From contig JAJFZO010000191.1 of assembly GCA_021397835.1 (NCBI GenBank), positions 4,903,001 to 4,967,000 on the forward strand: a stretch of DNA of 64,000 nt, read 5' to 3'. Under the pieces are notes generated by a model. That model worked only from the letters and a program-made list of their open reading frames with translations, was not told the origin of the DNA and made no database searches. The position numbers were made by a program, and so were the translations under genes. The stretch is from Moringa oleifera (lineage: Eukaryota > Streptophyta > Magnoliopsida > Brassicales > Moringaceae). Positions 60,101 to 64,000 of this stretch are shown here, one piece after another (the stretch's first letter is position 1; every line of letters starts with the position of its first letter).

Positions 60101-62292
60101 TCTATTTTGCACCAAGTCCCAGAGGGTCATGTTGGAGTATACTGGAGAGGAGGTGCCCTTTTAAACACAATTACAGATCCTGGTAAGGACACTGTATCAT
60201 TCCCTTGTAATTTATGTAGTTGCTGGTTTGTAAATCTTCTGGATTCTTGCTTTACTTCTAATGGATTGTCAGGTTTCCATCTAAAGATGCCTTTCATTAC
60301 CCACTTTGAGCCAGTTCAAGTGACCCTTCAGACAGACTTGGTAATTTTGTTTTACTAGTTGTGCAGTTTGAGGATTTCCTGTGGTCTTCGTAATGTGTTC
60401 TTCCTCCCCACCCACCCCCACCCCCCCCGCCCTCCCTTTTTTTTTCCCCTTTGCAAAGAGCAGGTGAGGGATATTCCCTGTGGTACCAAAGGTGGTGTAA
60501 TGATAAATTTTGAGAAGATAGAGGTAGGGCTTTGACATATTCTTTATCAACAATATAAGAACAAAACTTGACAATCTTCATTGCTGGGACTGATTTGAAT
60601 GCCTTGTTTAGGTTGTTAACCGGCTTCGTAAGGAATATGTGTATGAGACACTGCTCAACTATGGGGTGCATTATGACAATACGTGGATATATGACAAGAT
60701 ACATCATGAGATCAATCAGTTCTGTAGCTCTCATAGTCTTCAGCAGGTCTACATTGATGTGTTTGATCAGGTAAAACTGCTGAATAATTCATACTTTTAA
60801 AGGACAAAGATGACAAGATTTGGCCTTCTCCATTCCTTATCTTTTTTTGGTTTTCTTTCTGGCGCATGCCTTTTTCATTTTTGGGGGTTTTCCCCTTCCT
60901 TTTGGGTGGGATTGGGGAGAGGAGGGGCTGGGGGCTGTGCACCTGCTGTGAAAGCGTACTTTGCATGCATCTTATCATTATTGGTTTTTCTCTCTAATAT
61001 GATCGACAAAACAATCATATGCGCTCTTTCAGATTGACGAAAAGATGAAAGATGCTCTTCAGGGTGACTGCACAAGGTATGCTCCTGGAATTGAAATCAT
61101 CAGTGTGCGTGTCACAAAGCCAAGTATCCCTGACAGCATAAGACGTAATTTTGAACAAATGGAAGAAGAACGCACAAAGGTATTGCTTTCAATTTGAAGA
61201 GTATCCCTGACAGCATAAGGTATTGCTTTCAGTTTAGAATGGAGAGAGGAAATGAATGACTTTGTTCAACATTATGTGGACATAAAATCTTTCTGTCAAA
61301 AACTACTTCGAGTCTGAGTTCTGTTTACTGTGAATTATGCTGTTATTTCGGCTGGTGATTTATCCTGAAGTACTTGCTGTTGATTTCAAGTGTTTTCATA
61401 ATTTGATCTTTTTCCTGACTATACTACTCATCCAAGAATTCAACGTTGGTGCCATGGATGAGTAATGAGATGGTTAATACAGTCGTCTTTAAATTCCTTG
61501 GATATCTTGATTCTCAAACAATCAGACATTTACAGAGTTTAACTTAATTTAAAGAATGCAGTGTGTAATTGGATATAATGAAGCCATGATTTTTGTTACT
61601 TTATTCCTTTATTGGTTTTAACTATTCAGGTTTTAATTGCCATGGAGAGACAAAAAGTGGTTGAGAAAGAAGCAGAGACACAGAAGAAGATGGCAATCAG
61701 TGAAGCTGAGAAGAATGCTTATGTTAGCAAGATTCTTATGGAACAGAAATTGATGGAGAAGGACAGTGCCAGGAGGCAGCAAGAAATTGAGAACCTAATG
61801 TACATGGCACGTGAAAAGAGCTTGTCAGATGCTGATTTCTACCGGTGAAATAATCTTTGCTTAGTTTTTCTGTCTTCTTTTTCCCAAGTCAGAGTATGTA
61901 AAATGATGTTATGAAAATGATTAATGGCATTGCTTATTTCTACTTGCAGTGGAATGAAGGAAGCTGAAGCAAACAAGTTGAAGCTAACTCCGGAATTTCT
62001 TGAGCTCAGGTTTATTGAGGCCATTGCAGATAATACAAAGATTTTCTTTGGTGATAAGGTTTGGGCTCTGTCTTAGTCTCATTCCCTCTCCCCTCTGTCT
62101 CTCTGTCTCTCTCTATATCTTTCGCATCTCTGCTCTCTCTCTCTCTCTCAGCTTACCAACTCTGTTTTTCAGGTTCCCAATATGGTTTTGGATCAGAGGC
62201 TGTTAGGGAACTTCCTTAAGCTGGTGTCCACAGAGGTGTCTAGCGAGGGGAACTTGGAAGAAGCATCTAGGAAGGGGAGCTCAGATGCTTGA
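57187..62292 (+). CDS. Erlin-like SPFH/prohibitin-domain membrane protein
   Basis: Nine coding exons: 57187-57300, 60062-60182, 60273-60340, 60464-60523, 60612-60770, 61033-61179, 61630-61844, 61950-62058 and 62173-62292 (1113 nt, 370 residues). A Pro/Gln-rich cytosolic start leads into one hydrophobic segment at about residues 25-42 ([18 protein letters not shown]). Then comes the SPFH (band 7) domain: [60 protein letters not shown], and [21 protein letters not shown] charged helix rich in Glu, Lys and Ala ([20 protein letters not shown]) suits coiled-coil assembly. Animal erlins form large ring complexes in the ER membrane and take part in ER-associated degradation; the plant role is inferred. 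Intron 1 is about 2.76 kb and carries a hAT element. Confidence 0.94.
57627..58635. mobile_element. Non-autonomous hAT-type DNA element in erlin intron 1
   Basis: The left end is CAGGGACGAATC (57627). The right end reads GGTCAGCCCCTG (to 58635), whose reverse complement is CAGGGGCTGACC. Eight-bp flanks are ATTGTGTT (57619-57626) and CTTGTGTT (58636-58643), a near-perfect target-site duplication of the length typical of hAT elements. CAGGG ends are also typical of the superfamily. The 1009-bp interior has no open frame of note, so it relies on a transposase from elsewhere or is dead. Confidence 0.75.
60403..60437 (-). other. G-quadruplex-like tract in erlin intron 3 (minus strand G-rich)
   Basis: The plus strand is a C-run series (CCTCCCCACCCACCCCCACC and onward through CCCCCCGCCCTCCC); the minus strand therefore has at least four close G-runs of three or more. 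It lies in a 123-bp intron. In the plus-sense transcript it is a pyrimidine-rich tract followed by T9, upstream of the acceptor at 60463. Confidence 0.6.
60904..60935 (+). other. G-quadruplex-like tract in erlin intron 5 (plus strand G-rich)
   Basis: Runs GGG, GGG, GGGG, GGGG and GGGGG are separated by short loops in this 32-bp stretch of intron 5. It would be G-rich in the transcript itself. It is the reverse polarity of the intron 3 tract. Confidence 0.6.
61180..61222 (+). repeat. Microduplication copying exon 6 text into erlin intron 6
   Basis: Intron 6 opens GTATTGCTTTCAATTTGAAG. It is followed at about 61200-61219 by AGTATCCCTGACAGCATAAG, an exact copy of the exon 6 stretch at about 61123-61142. 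GTATTGCTTTCAGTTT then repeats the first 16 bases of the intron with one difference. It leaves a second potential donor, AAG then GTATTG, inside the intron. Confidence 0.75.
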
Positions 62293-62693
62293 ATTCCATC
62301 ATTGCCCATGTTTATGAGATACAGTGGTCCATACATGCTCTGAATACCAGTGATCACAAAATCATTTTACGCATTATTCTGAGAAAATGTTTTCTTTTGC
62401 AAGATAAGTTACTTGATGAACTCTTCTATATTTAACTGTTGACTATTGGAAATAGAGGAAAGGTGAAGTAGGTTTCTTATTACCCCTTTCTTTCTTGATA
62501 TCTTATCTCATATCTTATACGTGCCATGATTCACCGAGTAAGGAATGGTACAGGAGTATCCACTCTCTTTTGCCTCTTGTGATATCCAGATGTGATATGC
62601 CAAAGCAGTTTGGTATGAAGTCTGTGTTACTCCTTCAAGCTGGCCTCTGTTACACGTGGTTTTAACTAGGAATGATCACAACAATAGTTGGAG
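62293..62693. other. Erlin gene 3' region
   Basis: This stretch follows the erlin stop codon and should contain its 3' untranslated region and poly(A) site. No clear single signal was chosen. No gene is seen. Confidence 0.5.
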
Positions 62694-63430
62694 CTAAGCA
62701 CCTTTGGAGCTTTGATAAGCGGCACTGGTTGAATCGTGCCACAACCATTTGCTTCGGAAGTCATCTGGGCTAACGCCTTTAGATTTTGCGAGCTGAATTG
62801 CATTCTCAGTAAAGACTTCCTGCAGTTTCCTCTTTCTCATTTTCTCATGCATGAGATATGGATACTCCAGGAAGATGGAATTCTTGGTAAGAGGCAACCA
62901 AGTACGTTGCTGTATCACTCAGATTACTGAGTAGCTATGCTGTACATATTCAGGACTGTAACTGAACTGCAGTTGAAAAATGGTGCAAAACTCTACTATT
63001 CACAGAGGACAATTTCACTTTCCTTTGAAAACAGAATGATCAATCATTAACTTCTTCTGCAACCAAGCAGGATTAAAATTATGTATACCAATTGGTCTGA
63101 CTCACTTTGCTGGTGCTTATTGCTCTTGTTCCACATATCAGTTTCTTGTAGCTACCTGTTGTGAAATTCTTGTTGACCATTCAAAGAATGGGATTTCAAA
63201 GTTCAGGCCTTGCTCCAGTGCCATGTCTATAGGTTTGAGAATGATCTCCAATTATGAGCGGTCAGGTTTACAGTATATGCAGCAGCCTTGGATGCTGGTG
63301 AGTTTACTTTCTACTACATACAATTTTTCAGCCATGAGGTCACCTTCAAAGAACTGTTTGCATCAATTGTCTGTTAATCCTTCATGTTCATTGCACCCAG
63401 GGAATGAGTATGCTCCTCTGAGAGTTGATG
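62694..63430 (-). CDS. Unidentified minus-strand gene fragments (possible 3' exons or decayed gene)
   Basis: The best piece is 62903-62694: after a possible acceptor (CTCTTACCAAG), it reads NSIFLEYPYLMHEKMRKRKL, EVFTENAIQLAKSKGVSPDD and FRSKWLWHDSTSAAYQSSKG, then Ala and TAG, with coding-like composition. Two more short pieces upstream also look coding. One, at about 63245-63175 with a CAG/GTAGCT donor, reads ALEQGLNFEIPFFEWSTRIS. The other, at about 63355-63310 after an AAACAG acceptor, reads FFEGDLMAEKLYVVES. Joining phases cannot be settled, and stops lie between the pieces. I do not recognise the family. It may be the tail of a gene extending past the window, or a decaying one. The gene would converge on erlin. 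Confidence 0.35.
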
Positions 63431-64000
63431 GCTAAGGCTGTCTTCAGGTGAAGCAAATGCTGCAGCTAGTTGGTTCTCTACTACAAGATGTGCATGTCAA
63501 GAAATTGCATACAAATAGAATTTATTTTAATGAAAATATGTATTACACAAGGGACTGCACGTTTTAAAATCATAATTACTAAGAATAGCATTATGATGAG
63601 ATGCAAACTGTCAAACGTTAAAAATTTTTGGTGCAGTGACATCAATAAAAGGGTTTTTTATTTATAGCTATTAAATTAAATGATTATTTTTGAATTTGAA
63701 AATTGATAGGTTTTAAGATACAAATATAATCAATTTATTTATGACAATTTGATATTTTCATAATAAAATAAAACATATTTTATTTAAACATGATGTTAAA
63801 TAATATTAGATAAAATAAATTTTTTAAAAAATAATCAATTTTAAATTATATTTGAAAATTCTAAATTAAATATTTTATCATTTATTTTCTTACTTTTGGT
63901 TCATGAATATGATTTTTCTTATTTTATTTTAATAAAATTACTTTTTCAATATTTAATCCATTTTTATCAAACAATTACAATTATAATTTTGCAATAGACT
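63431..64000. other. AT-rich right end of the window
   Basis: From about 63650 the sequence becomes nearly pure A and T, similar in style to the other AT-rich blocks, but I could not align the recurrent core with confidence. No gene is seen. Confidence 0.4.

Overview
The window is nuclear DNA from a flowering plant, most likely a eudicot. The evidence is GT-AG split genes with AT-rich introns, plastid and mitochondrial targeting leaders, plant-only families (PPR, triose-phosphate translocator, X8/PDCB), and plant-type transposon debris (L1-type LINE, hAT, DUF1985/Ulp1 element). I cannot name the species. Exon borders were assigned by eye from splice consensus, reading phase and family conservation. 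The exon sums of all seven multi-exon genes close in frame.

Layout. 1-2457: transposon-like debris with a long inverted repeat. 2458-3960 (-): intronless P-class PPR gene. 4095-4166 (-): tRNA-Ala(UGC). 4624-7142 (+): epsilon-class 14-3-3 protein, iota-like. 8758-10022: five near-identical copies of a 254-bp tandem repeat. 10230-12064 (-): EAF7/MRGBP-like NuA4 subunit, with a GC-AG intron. 12340-14335: very AT-rich repeats. 14899-18146 (+): plastid triose-phosphate/phosphate translocator. 19548-23718 (-): six-exon mitochondrial PPR gene. It sits in a tandem segmental duplication (about 19240-25255 and 25256-32330), and its second copy is a pseudogene that lost exons 2-4. 33038-34768 (+): plasmodesmata callose-binding (X8) protein. 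34769-40574: decayed AT-rich repeats. 40575-44787 (-): ten-exon plastid-type alpha/beta hydrolase. 45000-46700: AT-rich repeats. 46851-51270 (+): degenerate LINE. 52200-56161 (-): degenerate DUF1985-Ulp1 transposon gene. 57187-62292 (+): erlin-like SPFH protein, whose first intron holds a 1-kb hAT element with target-site duplications. 62694-63430 (-): coding-looking pieces of an unidentified gene.

The genes are unrelated housekeeping genes (chromatin, plastid transport, organelle RNA, signalling adaptor, cell wall/plasmodesma, ER membrane) with no sign of a functional cluster. I found no convincing new biological system. The most interesting signals are structural: a 254-bp tandem array with an alternating (dimeric) pattern, a recurring AT-rich repeat family present in both orientations, the PPR duplication and decay, the nested transposon remnants, and opposite-strand G-quadruplex-like tracts in two erlin introns.
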